DNA from: Myxocyprinus asiaticus
Taxonomy: Eukaryota; Chordata; Actinopteri; Cypriniformes; Catostomidae
Assembly: GCF_019703515.2 (NCBI RefSeq)
Contig: NC_059373.1
Span: forward strand, 17,560,281 to 17,624,280
DNA length: 64,000 nt
Direction: 5' to 3'
This document shows positions 1 through 11,679 of this stretch, piece by piece; positions within the stretch are counted from its first letter, which is position 1; every line of letters starts with the position of its first letter. The position numbers and the translations under genes were made by a program. The notes under the pieces are model-generated. The model worked only from the letters and a program-made list of their open reading frames with translations. It ran no database searches and was not told the origin of the DNA.

Positions 1-871
1 GTACATAAAAAAATGTTAAAAAAAGAATGAAATTCACAAGGTAAAACATCATATAATGTTTAGTTGTAGTGTTTTCAGTATAGCAAAGGGAAATCAATAC
101 TTTTTGTTTTCGTTAGCATTTTTCATACTGTCCCAACATTTTTGGAATTGGGGTTGTAAAAAGGACTTAAATATTGATCTCATTTATCACCCACACCTAT
201 CATATTGCTACAGAAGATATGGATTTAACCACTGGAGTTGTATGGATTACTTCTGGTAATGTTTGGACTAACAGAGCTGAAATATTCTTCTAAAAATCTT
301 AATTTGTGTTGTGCAGAAGAAGGAAAGTTAATGGGATGACATGAAGGTGAGTTAATAATGAGAGAATTTTCATTTTTGGGTGAACTATCCCTTTAATATG
401 ATGAACTACACCTATGGTTACTCTGCTTGGACACCTGTGTGAACTTTAGGGGAACTGACTTAATACATGCACTAAAGATCACAGTTGATTAAAAGTATTT
501 ACAAACATAGTTTAGAAAACTGTTATTCCTGAGAAATTTGTAACATAATTTGTTTGAAGATGCCAGTTGGTTTGACATCTTCAGTTTGCAACTGAATTTA
601 TACATTTTAAGAGTGACTTAAGTGTCTAAATACTTTTGGGGCCCATGTTTAAAATCATATCCACACAAGGATGCAACCAAATATTCAAGACTGGGGAGAC
701 ATGTGGGGTTGGGGTGGGGTTTTGGAGAGAGGGTATGTGTTAAAGTTTGCAAAATGTCAGAAGTTAGCAAAATGACTTACAGCATTTTTAAGCATTTGCA
801 ACCATTAGACAGACAGTGTTTAAAGTCATTTTAAACTCTGTCATCTCATCTTTCCTTGTCTTTCTCTGCAG
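1..871. other. Intron 5' to the first visible exon
   Basis: This is the 3' part of an intron whose 5' end is outside the window. It holds half of a palindromic MITE (158-396). The rest is AT-rich sequence with no recognised exon. It ends in a pyrimidine-rich tract and CAG at 869-871. Confidence 0.75.
158..396. mobile_element. Half copy of the palindromic AAAGGGATAGTTCACCC-type MITE
   Basis: The right half of the MITE family that recurs through this window. It runs from the CACCCACACCTAT block through a TTCTAAAAATCTT block to a terminal TTTTGGGTGAACTATCCCTTTAA-like end (the last 20 bases are conserved). The left arm is not visible. It is closely similar in order and wording to the right halves at 4370-4643 and 51070-51353. 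Confidence 0.75.
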
Positions 872-952
872 CCTACCAGTTACGAGTGTGCCAGCCTCCA
901 CAAGATGTGGCAAACGCAGATATCTTGATGGAGGACAATGAGTTAGAGATAG
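872..952 (+). CDS. csmd3: csmd3 exon A: first part of sushi 13
   Basis: An 81-bp internal exon (27 codons), phase 1 at both ends. Acceptor TTTCTCTGCAG at 861-871, donor GTATGA at 953. It reads YQLRVCQPPQDVANADILM and continues to LEIG. It supplies the first cysteine (VCQPP) and first beta strands of a sushi/CCP domain. The other three cysteines come from the exon at 3224. CSMD1, as I remember it, has the matching text LKKCQPPPAVPQAEMLTEDD with the same spacing. It is too short for ordinary ORF searches. The splice sites, frame continuity and homology together make it firm. Confidence 0.93.
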
Positions 953-1019
953 GTATGAACACACTGCATTTCTATTACATATGGTTGAAAAAAGGTGATT
1001 CTGACTCTGAAGTGCTAGC

Positions 1020-1479
1020 TTAAAGGGGTCATGTCATGTATTTTTTTTTATTTGATGTTCACTTAAAATGTTAGTACATTTTTGTTTGTTTTTTTGCACA
1101 CACACACAAAAAAAACAACAACAAAAAAAAACAGTCGTATTGCAATATTATAAGTCCTTTTTTCACCCTGTCTCTGGAATTATGCCTGAAACACTCGGTG
1201 CTATGTCCCCTTTAAGACTTTAAAATACACGGCCACTGTTATGATTGGCTAAAATCTTTGCAGAGCAAACAAACAAAAATGTGGTGACAAATGAACACCA
1301 CATCTTGACATCACAATGTGGTCGATTACTTTTTGCAGAATGTAAACAATAATTATTCTTTTTAGACTGGAGAGGAAGTTTTGAGTTCTGAAACTTACAG
1401 TATGTTTTAATAGTACAATGACCTCTTTTATGTAAAAATATCAAGGAAAATTGTATTCCTCATGACCTGACCCCTTTAA
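1020..1479. mobile_element. MITE with TTAAAGGGGTCATGTCATG termini
   Basis: About 460 bp, bounded by TTAAAGGGGTCATGTCATG on the left and CATGACCTGACCCCTTTAA on the right, an imperfect inverted pair with TTAA at both outer edges. A TTAA target is typical of piggyBac-type elements, but the class is not proven here. It is non-coding and AT-rich, with an A-run near 1107-1131. Confidence 0.6.
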
Positions 1480-1714
1480 AGTAAACCAAGTTTGTGCTGT
1501 GAACAGTTTACCTTCAGATAAAATTTGTTTCATTTGTCATTGTATCAGTTTGTTCAATGTTAAAATACTCCTTTCTCAGTTTAATGTGCAGAGTCTAAAA
1601 GTGACAGTAAAATGTTAATCGCTACTTCAATTCACCTCTATATGCTCATCATCTTTTACCACATATCCATCCCCTAATCCACCTGTTATAGGAGTCTTGA
1701 GTCATTCCAGCCAG

Positions 1715-2636
1715 TAGGGGTGAGTAAAAATATTGTTTTTATGATTAATCGCGAACTTCATTTGAACGATCTCAATATCGATTCTTATATCCCAAGATCG
1801 ATCTTTCACTCAGTGCGCAACCCTCCACTACAATGAGAGGAAATCATTCGCATTTGCAACCAAACTTTGTGCTATGCGACTAAAGTGAATATATTTGGCA
1901 ACTGGCTGGTAAATGTTTACATTTCACTCACCAGAAATTGTGGTTTAGTCGTGAAGTGTTCAGCAGAGAGATCTTTTCACAGCGTGTTGAGAGTAACAGT
2001 TGTTCCATGTAATGTGCTTCAAGACGAGATCCACGCAACCCATTTGTCATTGAATACTGTCTCTTTTAATACCCTTTCTTTTCTTTACAGTCAGTTGTTG
2101 ATCAAAAACAACTACAAAGTTTTTTTAATTCTAATCATGCATGGCACAGATGAGGTAAAGCCATTTGAGTCCTCTAAATTAACATGCGCTTATTTAAAAG
2201 TGCTGTTTACAGAAATGCCGTTTTTGCCGTTACAGAACCGGTTTTAGCACGTGTTCAACAAAACAGTGTAAATACTTGTAAATTGTAAAAATTATGCAGT
2301 TTAACAATAAATATATAATAATATATGAAATATATCTTATTGATTGAATACATTTATTTGTTTGTTTTTTTAAAAGTCAAAATGTGACCAAAATGATGAA
2401 AAAATAATAAAATATAATTAGTAAAATTAATATTTTCCTAATGTAGTTAAAAGGTCTCCTGTATAATTAACAGAATTAGCTGGGAGATAATTTATTTTAT
2501 ATGTAAGCAAAGGACATTATATCTGAAATAAACCCATATGAATCGATATTGGATCGAATCGAAATCCGAATCAAATCAAGAGCTTGTGAATCGGAATCAA
2601 ATTGAATTGGGAATTCTGTATCAAAACCCATCCCTA
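1715..2636. mobile_element. hAT-like MITE, 922 bp
   Basis: Starts TAGGGGTGAGTAAAAAT and ends AAAACCCATCCCTA, a short inverted pair typical of hAT MITEs. It is flanked by CCAGCCAG (1707-1714) and TCAGCCAG (2637-2644), an 8-bp duplication with one mismatch. Both ends carry ATCGAT-rich text (around 1770-1800 and 2540-2560). The interior has one 126-codon open frame (1867-2247) without recognisable domains, so the element is non-autonomous. Confidence 0.75.
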
Positions 2637-3153
2637 TCAGCCAGCTTACTATCCTAATCCCTCAGTGCCAAAGTGACTACTAAATTAGTACTATAAATAA
2701 GAGACCCATTCATAGCTCAAGAGTTCTCGTCCACAGGCATGTTGGCATTCTTAAATATCAAGTCTGGCTTTTTTGATTGGCGGTACAGAAATTAGGCCAG
2801 TACTGTAAGCAAGATGGATTCACGTTACCCTGTTGCCTAGACACTATCACTGCATAGGAATGCTCCTCTGCATAAGAACACTCCAGTGCGTCATACTTTT
2901 GATGTGCTTTTGATGTGCTTACACATGATTATTTTTACATAGATGCTGGAGGTGGAGGGATGTTAGGGGGATTGTCGTGCAAAGCCAATGCAAGCAATTC
3001 ATTAGCCAGGGCTGCAGACTCTGCTGTCTTACAGCTCAATTATCACTCTTCAGGTTTAATATTAAAATATATATATCTCCACCACCATATTACTGGCATT
3101 TGTCTCCATTAAAGCCATAAAGGTTGGTTAGCTGTCCCACCTAATTAAAATAG

Positions 3154-3354
<201 letters not shown>

Positions 3355-3520
3355 TAATGGCTCTGTCTTCGACTTCAGAGGCAGCTATTTTGGATGAAGG
3401 TACGCCTAAAGGAAACTGGTTCCACGCTGGCTTCCGAGGCACCATAATGTCATGTCAAATGATATAGAAAAAATTCAAGTAAGCTTTAGACATAAAAGCA
3501 AATTTGTAATTTTTTAATTT

Positions 3521-4643
3521 TTAAAGTTCACCCAAAAATGAAAATTCTCTCATCATATACTTACTCTCATGCCATCCCAGATGTGTATGACTTTTTGGAA
3601 GAATACTTCAGGTCTGTAGGTCCATAGAGTGCAAATCAATGGCTGCCAAAAGTTTGTCCAAAAAGCACAAATTTCCATCATAAAAGTAATCCATACAACT
3701 CCAGTGGATTAATTAATGTCTTCTGAAGTGAAATGCTAGGTGTGTGTAAGGAATAGATCAATATTTAAAAAAGATTTTTTACTAAAAATGGTCGCTTCCT
3801 GCCAGCTGTGGTATGCACGCTCACGAGGGTGGAGTTCAAACTGACTCTCGCGTGATGTAAACTTGTTGGCATGTCAGTATTGTCAGATCCCTCAGCTGGT
3901 CTGATATCGGCAGGGGAAAAAGGTTCACTGCACACCCTCAATATTTTGAGTGACTCAGTTTTAACATCCCAGTGAACAGTGACCACCCATACTGTAGCTT
4001 CAGTCGCTTAGGACCATTGATAGGGAATCTGTGAAAAGTGAGTCTTTCCCTTTGCGATGATGCCCGCGGACGTAATCTAAAATTTTTCAATAGGTTGAGG
4101 CATCCAAGATAAGCACACGCAAGCACCATTTAAAAAAAGAAACCAACACAAACACAAATACATCTATAGCAAAACCAATTCAGCTTCTGTATAACATTCC
4201 TCCTCCTCTGTTGTAAACAACACTGCGCTTCCGTATTTTGCGTATTTAAGTGTCAGTTCTCGCGTGAATTTGCCAACACGTTTGCGTCACACGAGAGGCA
4301 GCTTGAACTCCACCCTTGTAAACATGCATAACATGCCAGAAACAAACGTTTATAGTAAAATATATATATATATATATTGATCTATTTCTTACACACACCT
4401 AACATTTTGCTTCAGAATCCTCTGGAATCACATGGATTACCTTTATGATGGCAATATGTGCTTTTTGGTGCTTAAAGATTTTGGCACCCATTCACTTGCA
4501 TTGCATGGACCAACAGAGCTGAAATATTTTTCTAAAAATCTTCATTTATGTTCTGCTGAAGAAAGAAAGTCATTCACATCTGGGATGGCATGAGGGTGAG
4601 TAAATGATGAGAGAATTAAATTTTTTGTGAACTATTCCTTTAA
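3521..4643. mobile_element. Full-length palindromic MITE with long inverted arms
   Basis: Begins TTAAAGTTCACCCAAAAATG and ends with its inverted counterpart near GTGAACTATTCCTTTAA. The arms of about 250 bp run inward in parallel: CCCAGATGTGTATGACTT on the left matches the inverse of AGTCATTCACATCTGGG on the right, and the ACACACCTA blocks near 3740 and 4394 also pair. The centre (about 3780-4370) has no transposase-like frame. This is a foldback-type non-autonomous element. Confidence 0.8.
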
Positions 4644-4809
4644 ATTCCATCATCATTTACTCACCTTAATGTGTTCCAAATTGATATGACTGAATTTCTT
4701 CCGTGAAACACAAAAGTTAGGCAGAATGAAATGTATCCGTGTATGGACTGACATGGGGGAGGGTAAATGACGACAGAATTTTGATTTTTAGGTAAACTAT
4801 CCTTTTAGT
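4640..4809. mobile_element. Short relative of the palindromic MITE
   Basis: About 170 bp abutting the previous element. It has ATCATTTACTCACC near its left end and GGGTAAATGACGACAGAATT, then GGTAAACTATCC, near its right end. It looks like a short derivative of the same family. Confidence 0.6.
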
Positions 4810-5624
4810 AACTAGTCACAAGTATAAAAAAAAAAAAAAGTTTAATTCAATTTACTCCTTTCAAACAATCCATTGGGTGCTGTTTTATTTTATTTTTTTT
4901 CCACCAAACTCTGAATTACACAGAGGATATCATTATATTGTGGGATATCATAGGCAACAAAGGAAGCATCTGTGCTACCTTCAAAAACCTACCTGATGGA
5001 CATGCCTTGTTGCCTTCCTACCGCCGGCAGCATTTTTAAGCTCTCGGACACAGCCAATATGACACAGTCCCACCAGCCTCCATTTACTAGGATTATGTGC
5101 CGATTATGGCTTTTCTTTCAGACACCAGTGATGTATACAGTAGCGCAGAACAAAGGTTAAAGGTTTGAACATACGAGAACGTGTTGCCATAGAAACGGCC
5201 AACCTCCATCCACAACTAAATCACAGGATATTCTCAAAGCTAGACTATAAGCTCAAATCACTCAGAAAAGTATCATACATGTAATGGAGGGTAAAATGTG
5301 ATCAAAAGTGGTATTGCTTTTAGTCCACGAAGAGCTCAGTCATTCCCGTCACTATTTCTTCCCTGGGTTTGGAAGTTGATGAGTGATGCGTCTCTTGCTG
5401 AGTTTAGTAGCTCCATCTTTCTCCCTGCGTCCCCATGAGAGAGTACTCACTTTGTTAGAATTTGTCCTCTGCTTAGATTCAGGAAAGTGCCTGGAAACAG
5501 TAGTTCAATCATTTGTCATGCACATTAAAGCAGTTTTAGAGCAGAATAAACAAAGTGGGCCACAGAGCAGGAGTTCTCATGAAGTGTTTTGCAGAGTATG
5601 TAATATTTCAGGTTGACTTGATGA

Positions 5625-5655
<31 letters not shown>

Positions 5656-6077
5656 GCAAGATGGCAAACTGCAATTGCCCTCCACCTAAAGTTTTTGAAA
5701 AAATGTGATACCAACAAACTGATTTATGGATTATTTTCAACTAAGTGAAGAATTGTGGCAATCTCAGCAGTGATAAAAGATTTGAATGATTAAACTTGAT
5801 TAAACACGCCTAAGAGGTGATTTTAGTTGTTAATTTAAGGTAAGTTAAGTTAATATCAGGTCAGATGCCCATCTTGTTGTTCGTTTTGATGCACATCTTT
5901 TTCCACCAGTCATCTAGTGTACAAGGTTTATGATTGCTTGTTTTGTTTTTTGTTTTGTTTTGTTGTTACAGCAGTCCTCTAATCTAGTGTTCTAGTTATA
6001 ATCTTTTTATGGATGACTGCTTTGAACAAAATGAATACACAATAAAATAAGTTTTTGAAAATATGTTTTTTCCACAG

Positions 6078-6266
6078 TGCAATGCCCTGCTCATGATGTT
6101 CGATTTGACTCATCTGGGGTGATTTTGAGTCCGGGGTACCCAGACAGTTACCCCAACCTACAGATGTGTTCATGGAGCATCAATGTGGAGAAAGGCTACA
6201 ATATCACCCTGTATTTTGACTTCTTCCAGACCGAGAAGGAATACGACATACTTGAAGTCTTTGATG
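6078..6266 (+). CDS. csmd3: csmd3 exon C: first half of CUB 14
   Basis: A 189-bp exon (63 codons), phase 1 at both ends. Donor GTAGAC at 6267. It reads VQCPAHDVRFDSSGVILSPG and ends YDILEVFDG. GVILSPGYP, the cysteine in CSWSI and the final LEVFDG are classic CUB signatures. One N-glycosylation sequon is seen (NIT in GYNITLY). Like the last CUB of CSMD1, only the first disulfide pair is present. The second half is encoded at 6750. Confidence 0.97.
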
Positions 6267-6749
6267 GTAGACTTTTTTCTCATATAATCTAGGCTGTTAT
6301 TGGTAAAGGCCAGATTTACACTGAATTGTCATAATTATACTGTAAAATATATATAACAGTTATTTTATAAATAAACCTGTGTAGTATTTAGTGTATATGT
6401 GCATTGTATAATGTGTACTGATATAAACTGCTTTTCTTTTCACTGCATGTTTTTACTAATGTAAAGTTTGAAAAGTGAAACTTGAACTGATAGCAGACTA
6501 ATAAGTGTGGATATTCTATGCACAGAGAAGACACTGTTTATCGCCAAGGCTCATATTATCTACACTTTGCCTGCTTTGCCTATTTTCAAGATATTTCCCA
6601 AAATAAATTTCAAGAGCCAAAGTCAAATTGTGTTTCTCCAGAGCGCCAACCCACCATTATAAGTTTCATCTCTTTTGACAGGTATAATTTCATATAACAA
6701 TACTCCTACAAACTGTCTCTTTATCCTTTCCCCTCTATTTCTGTTGAAG
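6267..6749. other. Intron 3 (483 bp)
   Basis: A short AT-rich intron between the two halves of CUB 14. Donor GTAGAC, acceptor TTTCTGTTGAAG. I see no repeat or other feature. Confidence 0.85.
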
Positions 6750-6896
6750 GAGCCACGATTCATAGTCAGACACTGGCCACATTGAGCGGTGACCTCCCCA
6801 CACCCTTCAACATCACCACTACCGGCCACCAGCTGCTTCTGCGCTGGTCAGCAGACCACGGCACCAACAAGAGAGGGTTCCGCATCCGCTATGTCG
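6750..6896 (+). CDS. csmd3: csmd3 exon D: second half of CUB 14
   Basis: A 147-bp exon (49 codons), phase 1 at both ends. Donor GTGAGT at 6897. The acceptor GAAG at 6746-6749 is preceded by only a modest pyrimidine tract (CCTTTCCCCTCTATTTCTG). It reads GATIHSQTLATLSGDLPTPF, then NITTTGHQLLLRWSADHG, and ends KRGFRIRYV. LLLRWSADH and GFRIRY are the late CUB strands. There is one sequon (NIT). It is the last CUB of the protein if the family order holds; only sushi domains follow. Confidence 0.96.
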
Positions 6897-7029
6897 GTGA
6901 GTATCAAAGTATGTATCCATTTAAATCTCTTTATCGCTTGCACGCTTTCCGTCCCTGGTCTTGAATTTGAGTGAGCATGCACATTTTGGGCTGAGGAAGT
7001 GTGATCACTTTGTGTGTGTGTGTGTATGT

Positions 7030-7598
7030 TAGGCGCTGCACCGACTGCTCATCTAGTCAACTAGTCAGTTAGTTTTGCCACTAGTTTATGCATTTGGTCT
7101 GTTTCGGCAAGTTGTTGATCACATGCCACTGTCCACAAACAGATCCTAGTGTGTCCCAGATATGTGTTGCCAAATATATGCAAATATATATTTGGAATCA
7201 CGTAAAAGTGAAAATATAGTAAAACTGGAGCGTTTTGTGTACACAAAACACGTTATAGGCGAACTGTCATCTATGTTAATTTGGAGTGTTCACATAGGCG
7301 CATCGTTTTTGCAAACCACCCAGAAACTAATAGAGTGCCTCCTAGAGACTCACAGAAACTGTAAGCGACTGGGACATCACTTTTGTTTTGTTTTTTTCAC
7401 CGTTTATGACAAAACAAGCAGCATGGATCTGGCAATGAAAATATGTGCACATTGGTATCTCAACATTATCTCACTGATGCTGCACAGTATGTGGTGAGTC
7501 ATTTACATAAGGTAAATATTGACATTTAATTAAGGTATATATTGATACTTTTCTGTACCACCAGCCGACTAGTAAAAATGAGTAGTCGTGCAAGCCCT
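7030..7598. mobile_element. hAT-like MITE, 569 bp
   Basis: The left end TAGGCGCTGCACCGACTGCT pairs loosely with the right end ATGAGTAGTCGTGCAAGCCCT. CTAGTC-rich text lies near both ends. The flanks GTGTATGT and TGTGTACA agree only partly, so the target duplication is uncertain. No transposase frame is seen; the 111-codon open frame at 7162-7497 has no recognisable domain. Confidence 0.6.
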
Positions 7599-8031
7599 TG
7601 TGTACATGATTATTACATTTCAGTGTAAACCTCATTTCATCTGATAAACTTGGACATGTGGTACTGATGGATTTATGTTGTCTTCAGTGCCCAAGAGGCA
7701 TAGGCACAATTCCTTACTTGAGAGTGGGCCTCATATATGTTTGACAAATGGCCTTTGCAGCTGGGGTCATGCGCTTTACAGGCTCTTGGAAAAATCATAC
7801 TGACAGAACAAGAAGAGGTAGAGACCCATTGGCACAGTAGTTGCACTTATTGACCCATTGCTCTCTCTCACCACTCCACACCAATTCCATGTGTTATTAT
7901 TCCAATATTCCATTTTTGCAGAGATGAGTTGGAATGCAGCATTCTCTTGGACACTACCAGAGGAATACACTAAGAATGCATTGCGCCCGCGGATAGCTCT
8001 GTAAATTTTCACACGCTGTCCGCGTCGGTTT

Positions 8032-8668
8032 TAGGGATGTCAATTTTCTGACATTTTCATGTTCGATTGTCGTGGAAATTAACTCTCAATTAATCAGTTA
8101 ATTGTTATTACCATAAAACGCACGTGGAGGTCTCCAATTAATATGTGCATGTAGCCTACTATTTAAATATAATTTAAATTAATTTAAGTATTAATTAAAC
8201 TGATGATCAACAAAAAATGAACAAACAACTCTTTTAATAACGTTCTGATTACCACTTGCTTTCAGTGAGTGAAAATAGCACAATGTTAATTGCATCAGGC
8301 AAATTCCACTGTCATTTCTCAATAAGGAGCAATCTATAACAGGCTTCTTTTGCATAAAAATTAGGCATATTCACACTGAAAAGATTGACATTGACTTAAT
8401 TTTAATACGTCTGCCAAAGCACTAAATTAGTTAAACATTAGGCCTGGTCAAGTTGGACTATGGTTGGTTTCTAAATAAGATGATGTTTTTTTGTGCTGAA
8501 ATATACCACATGCTAAAGTTGTGCAACTGTATAGTGAATTTACCCCTACCAACTCTTAAGAGACATGCTAGTACAATTTTTATGGGCATAACATTTTTTA
8601 TTATCTGCAGGGTTTTTCTAAAGCATATTGTCTTTTCATTTTGGTGGGAACATGATATTACATCCCTA
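8032..8668. mobile_element. Probable hAT-like MITE with TAGGGATGT ends
   Basis: Starts TAGGGATGTCAATTTTCTGA and ends GATATTACATCCCTA, a 9-bp inverted match followed by AT-rich, non-coding sequence. I could not see a clear 8-bp target duplication. Confidence 0.5.
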
Positions 8669-8770
8669 GATATACAATGTCCTGTTCAATTTTAAAAAGT
8701 TTTAGGCATTTCAGATAGTGACTATATTCAAGAAGTAAAATACGGAGAGCTAACTTTACTATAATTTCAG

Positions 8771-8945
8771 GTGGTGTAGTCCACTGGTTAATCTGGTCTG
8801 GTAACCAAAAGGCTCTAGACTCAAACCCAACAAGGCTTAATCCTAGGACAATCTTAGGGTTGATCCTTGAGCTATTACCATTGTACCCTTGAGCAAGAAA
8901 CCTTAACCCCAGGTTGTACCAGGGGGACTGTCCCTGTAACTCTGT
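8771..8945 (+). mobile_element. Degenerate tRNA-derived SINE
   Basis: GTGGTGTAGTCCACTGG resembles a tRNA-type A box. TCTAGACTCAAACCC resembles a worn B box (GGTTCGAATCC type). Downstream, CCTTGAGCAAGAAACCTTAA and CCCCAGG...GGGGGACTGTCCCTG match a core found in many fish tRNA SINEs. The 3' tail is lost in AT-rich sequence. Confidence 0.6.
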
Positions 8946-9286
8946 TAACAAATTCCCCTATCCCTTATATTGTGGCAAATTAAGATGTTATTGTGAATTT
9001 TATGGGTGGTAATGTGCATATCAAATTACTGCAGTGGCAGTTGTTTAAATTTATTCTCATATCAGCTTTGTAGAGTTGCAAGATTTCAAATATTTTCAAT
9101 TATTTAAGTTGTGAAATCTACCTTAACCCATGAATCAATAGTTCCCTATCTGTCACTCACTCGACGTTGTGTCGATGTAGTGACACTAGGGGTCACTCTT
9201 GGGAGCCCCAAACACCTCTGATTTTGAAAAAAGGCCAATGGGAATTGATGAGTGGAATTTGCATGCCAATCCCCCGAACATACGGG

Positions 9287-9294
9287 TATAAAAG
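9287..9294 (+). promoter_or_regulatory. TATA box of the DIRS left terminal region
   Basis: TATAAAAG lies about 250 bp upstream of the gag-like start at 9546, in a region that is duplicated in inverse at the other end of the element. It is a plausible internal promoter by sequence only. Confidence 0.45.
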
Positions 9295-9545
9295 GAGCTG
9301 GCTCGCAACCACTCATTCAGATTTTCTCTTCGGAGCCGAGCGGTTGCGTTCAGTGCACTGAATTCAATCTCCCTACTATTCACCTCAAACTGCTAGATCT
9401 ACGGCGCATTTCAGCGGCTTCTCCCCCTCTGCATCTGTGGAGTGCAGAGAATGCCCCTGGGCGCTTCGGCAGAACAAAAAAATATATTCTAAAAGAGTAT
9501 ATTTCCTAACTAAAAGAGTGGCACTCACGGAATGTCTTTTTAAAG

Positions 9546-10223
9546 ATGCCCTTCCGTTTGTGTATTATTCCTGGTTGCGGTAGTTATCTCTCCGCTTCTG
9601 ATGGCCACGATTGCTGTGTTATGTGTCTGGGTGCTGCCCACGCGGAGACATCATTCGTGAATGGGTCATGTCCTCATTGCGAGAACATGACTATGGCAAC
9701 GTTGTGGTCACGGCTTTCCTTCGTAAGAGGGCAAGCCACTCCAGCGGCTCCCTACGGGTATGAGGCTGCGTCGGTTTGCACTGGGGGCGATTTGGGGACT
9801 TCAATGGGAGCACCTCCGCCGGGTAACCCCCCACGGGCCTCCCATTCCTCGGCACGCTCGCTTGCCCTGATCAGGCTCTCGGATGAGACCGCCGGCTCAT
9901 CTCAGGGTGATTTTGACCTATTATTCGGAGCCCAGGAAGATGATGAGCTCTCGATCGCAGCATCGGAGAGTGGGCTCGTCCAGTCTGATGCGGAGGCTTC
10001 GGCTGGGCTTCCTCCTTCAGGTATGGTCGCCCAGTCTCAGGCCAATGCGGAGCTGATGGACATGCTTTCCCAGGCAGCAGAATGGACCTTCTTTCTCAGG
10101 GACAGGGCACCATCTGGCACCCGCAACCAGACCTCTGGAATCTCCACGTCTGGTCCTTGGATGGGACGTGGAAGACCTAAGTGGCCTACCACCCGCGGTG
10201 GTAGACACGATCACTCAGGCTAG
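9546..10223 (+). pseudogene. DIRS gag-like ORF fused to the remnant of the RT ORF end
   Basis: A 225-codon frame starting MPFRLCIIPGCGSYL. The N-terminal cysteine/histidine cluster (C-IIPGC, then HDCCVMC and CPHC at roughly residues 6-48) resembles the zinc-binding start of fish DIRS gag proteins. The middle is Ser/Ala/Gly and acidic rich. Gag-like sequence stops near 10090. Text from about 10085 to 10165 is, in another frame, like the tail of a DIRS reverse transcriptase ORF (GTIWHPQPDLWNLHVWSLDG). This marks an internal deletion of several kilobases, an inference from the expected DIRS length. Confidence 0.65.
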
Positions 10224-10911
10224 GGCTCCCTCTACGAGGCGCCTGTATGCCTTGAAATATGGCGTCTGTTCGCTAAGTGGTGTTTTTCCCATTGCGAAGA
10301 CCCCCAGAGATGCCCAGTCAGATCGGTGCTTTCCTTCCTGCAGGAGAGGCTGGAGGGGCGGCTGTTCCCCTCCACCTTGAAGGTGTATGTAGCCACCATT
10401 TCGGCACATCACGATGCAGTAGATGGTAAGTATTTGGGGAAGCACGACTTGATCATCAGGTTCCTGAGTGGCGCTAGGAGGTGATCCTGAGACCCCGACC
10501 GGGCTATGTGCCCAGGGTTCCCACGACCCCATTTAGGGATCAGGTGGTAAACCTGCAAGCGCTGCCCCGGGAGGAGGCAGACCCAACCTTGTCGTTGCTG
10601 TGTCCGGTGCATGCTTTACGCATCTATTTGGATTGGACGCAGAGCTTTAGAACAGAGGATTGCCCATTGGGTCATTGACGCCATCGTGATGGCATATCAC
10701 ACTCAGGACGTGCCGCCCTCCGTGGGGCTATGAGCCCACTATACTAGGAGTGTGGTGGCCTCCTGGGCCCTGACCAATGGCGCCTCTTTGGCAGACATCT
10801 GCAGAGCAGCGGGCTGGGCAACACCCAACACCTTTGTGAGGTTCTATAATCTCCGGGTTGAGCCGGTCTCATCCCGTATATTGTCAGGTACGAGCAGGTG
10901 AGTTCCGGGAC
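10168..10911 (+). pseudogene. Decayed DIRS tyrosine recombinase
   Basis: Begins LPPAVVDTITQARAPSTRRL in one frame, shifts near 10255, continues PFRDQVVNLQALPREEADPT in another, shifts again near 10660, then reads AIVMAYHTQDVPPS. A stop (TGA) at about 10730 follows, then AHYTRSVVASWALTNGASLA and AGWATPNTFVRFYNLRVEP. The HxxR box (HYTR), the tryptophan of AGW and the tyrosine of RFYNL are the C-terminal catalytic box of tyrosine recombinases. At least two frameshifts and one stop make it inactive. Confidence 0.7.
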
Positions 10912-11679
10912 AGCTGGCCTGGTGTACCACTTGCGCATAGCGCCTTTCCCCTCCCCTGAGGTGAAGACGTGCGCTTTTGACTCCCAGTTATGATCCCTGG
11001 ATGACTTTCCTCCTTAGCCCTGTGGCAGACGAGTTTGCGGAGAAACTCGCTGCTGGCCCAGACATGTGCTAAATAAGCCCTGTTCTGGCGTAGGTGCTCC
11101 ACATGTGTTGGTTCCCCATAGGTGACCCCATGTGATATAACTTCCGCTAAATCATTTCCATGTCGGTAAACTGCGTCTTCTTTGGGCAGAGGTTCCTCTG
11201 CCCGCCGTCACCATGTTTGTAGAGCTCCTCCCCGTTTGGGTAGGACCTACCATGGGATTTCTCCACATGACATACTTCCGACAAGACTCGGTAAGACCAT
11301 ATGACGTATTTCCACTCAAAATGCCCCCCCCCCCTCCAGGCGGGGTGTGGTCTTCACGGTGTCTTCCCCTTGGGAGTTACACCCCCCCCCGACGTAGACA
11401 CTTATGGCCCCCAGCCGGTAAACAAAATTCCACTCTTTCTGGGGAGAAAAAAAGAGGAAAAGAGGCCACGGCTGGGCTAGCCTGTCCCTATTTGTTGGGC
11501 TCATAAGAGCATTGGGGGAGGTTACGTGACGGCCTGGTGCGCTGGCTACGAGGCACACAGCCGTCTGCCCGTCTCGCACCGCCAGTCCACGTAACACAGT
11601 TCAGCTTAATGTGGCATTTCGTATAGGGACCCCTAGTGTCACTACATCAACACAACGTCGAGTGAGTGACAGATAGGGA

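Noticed and set aside
7162..7497. 111-codon plus-strand frame
   Set aside because: Lies wholly inside a hAT-like MITE and shows no transposase motif.
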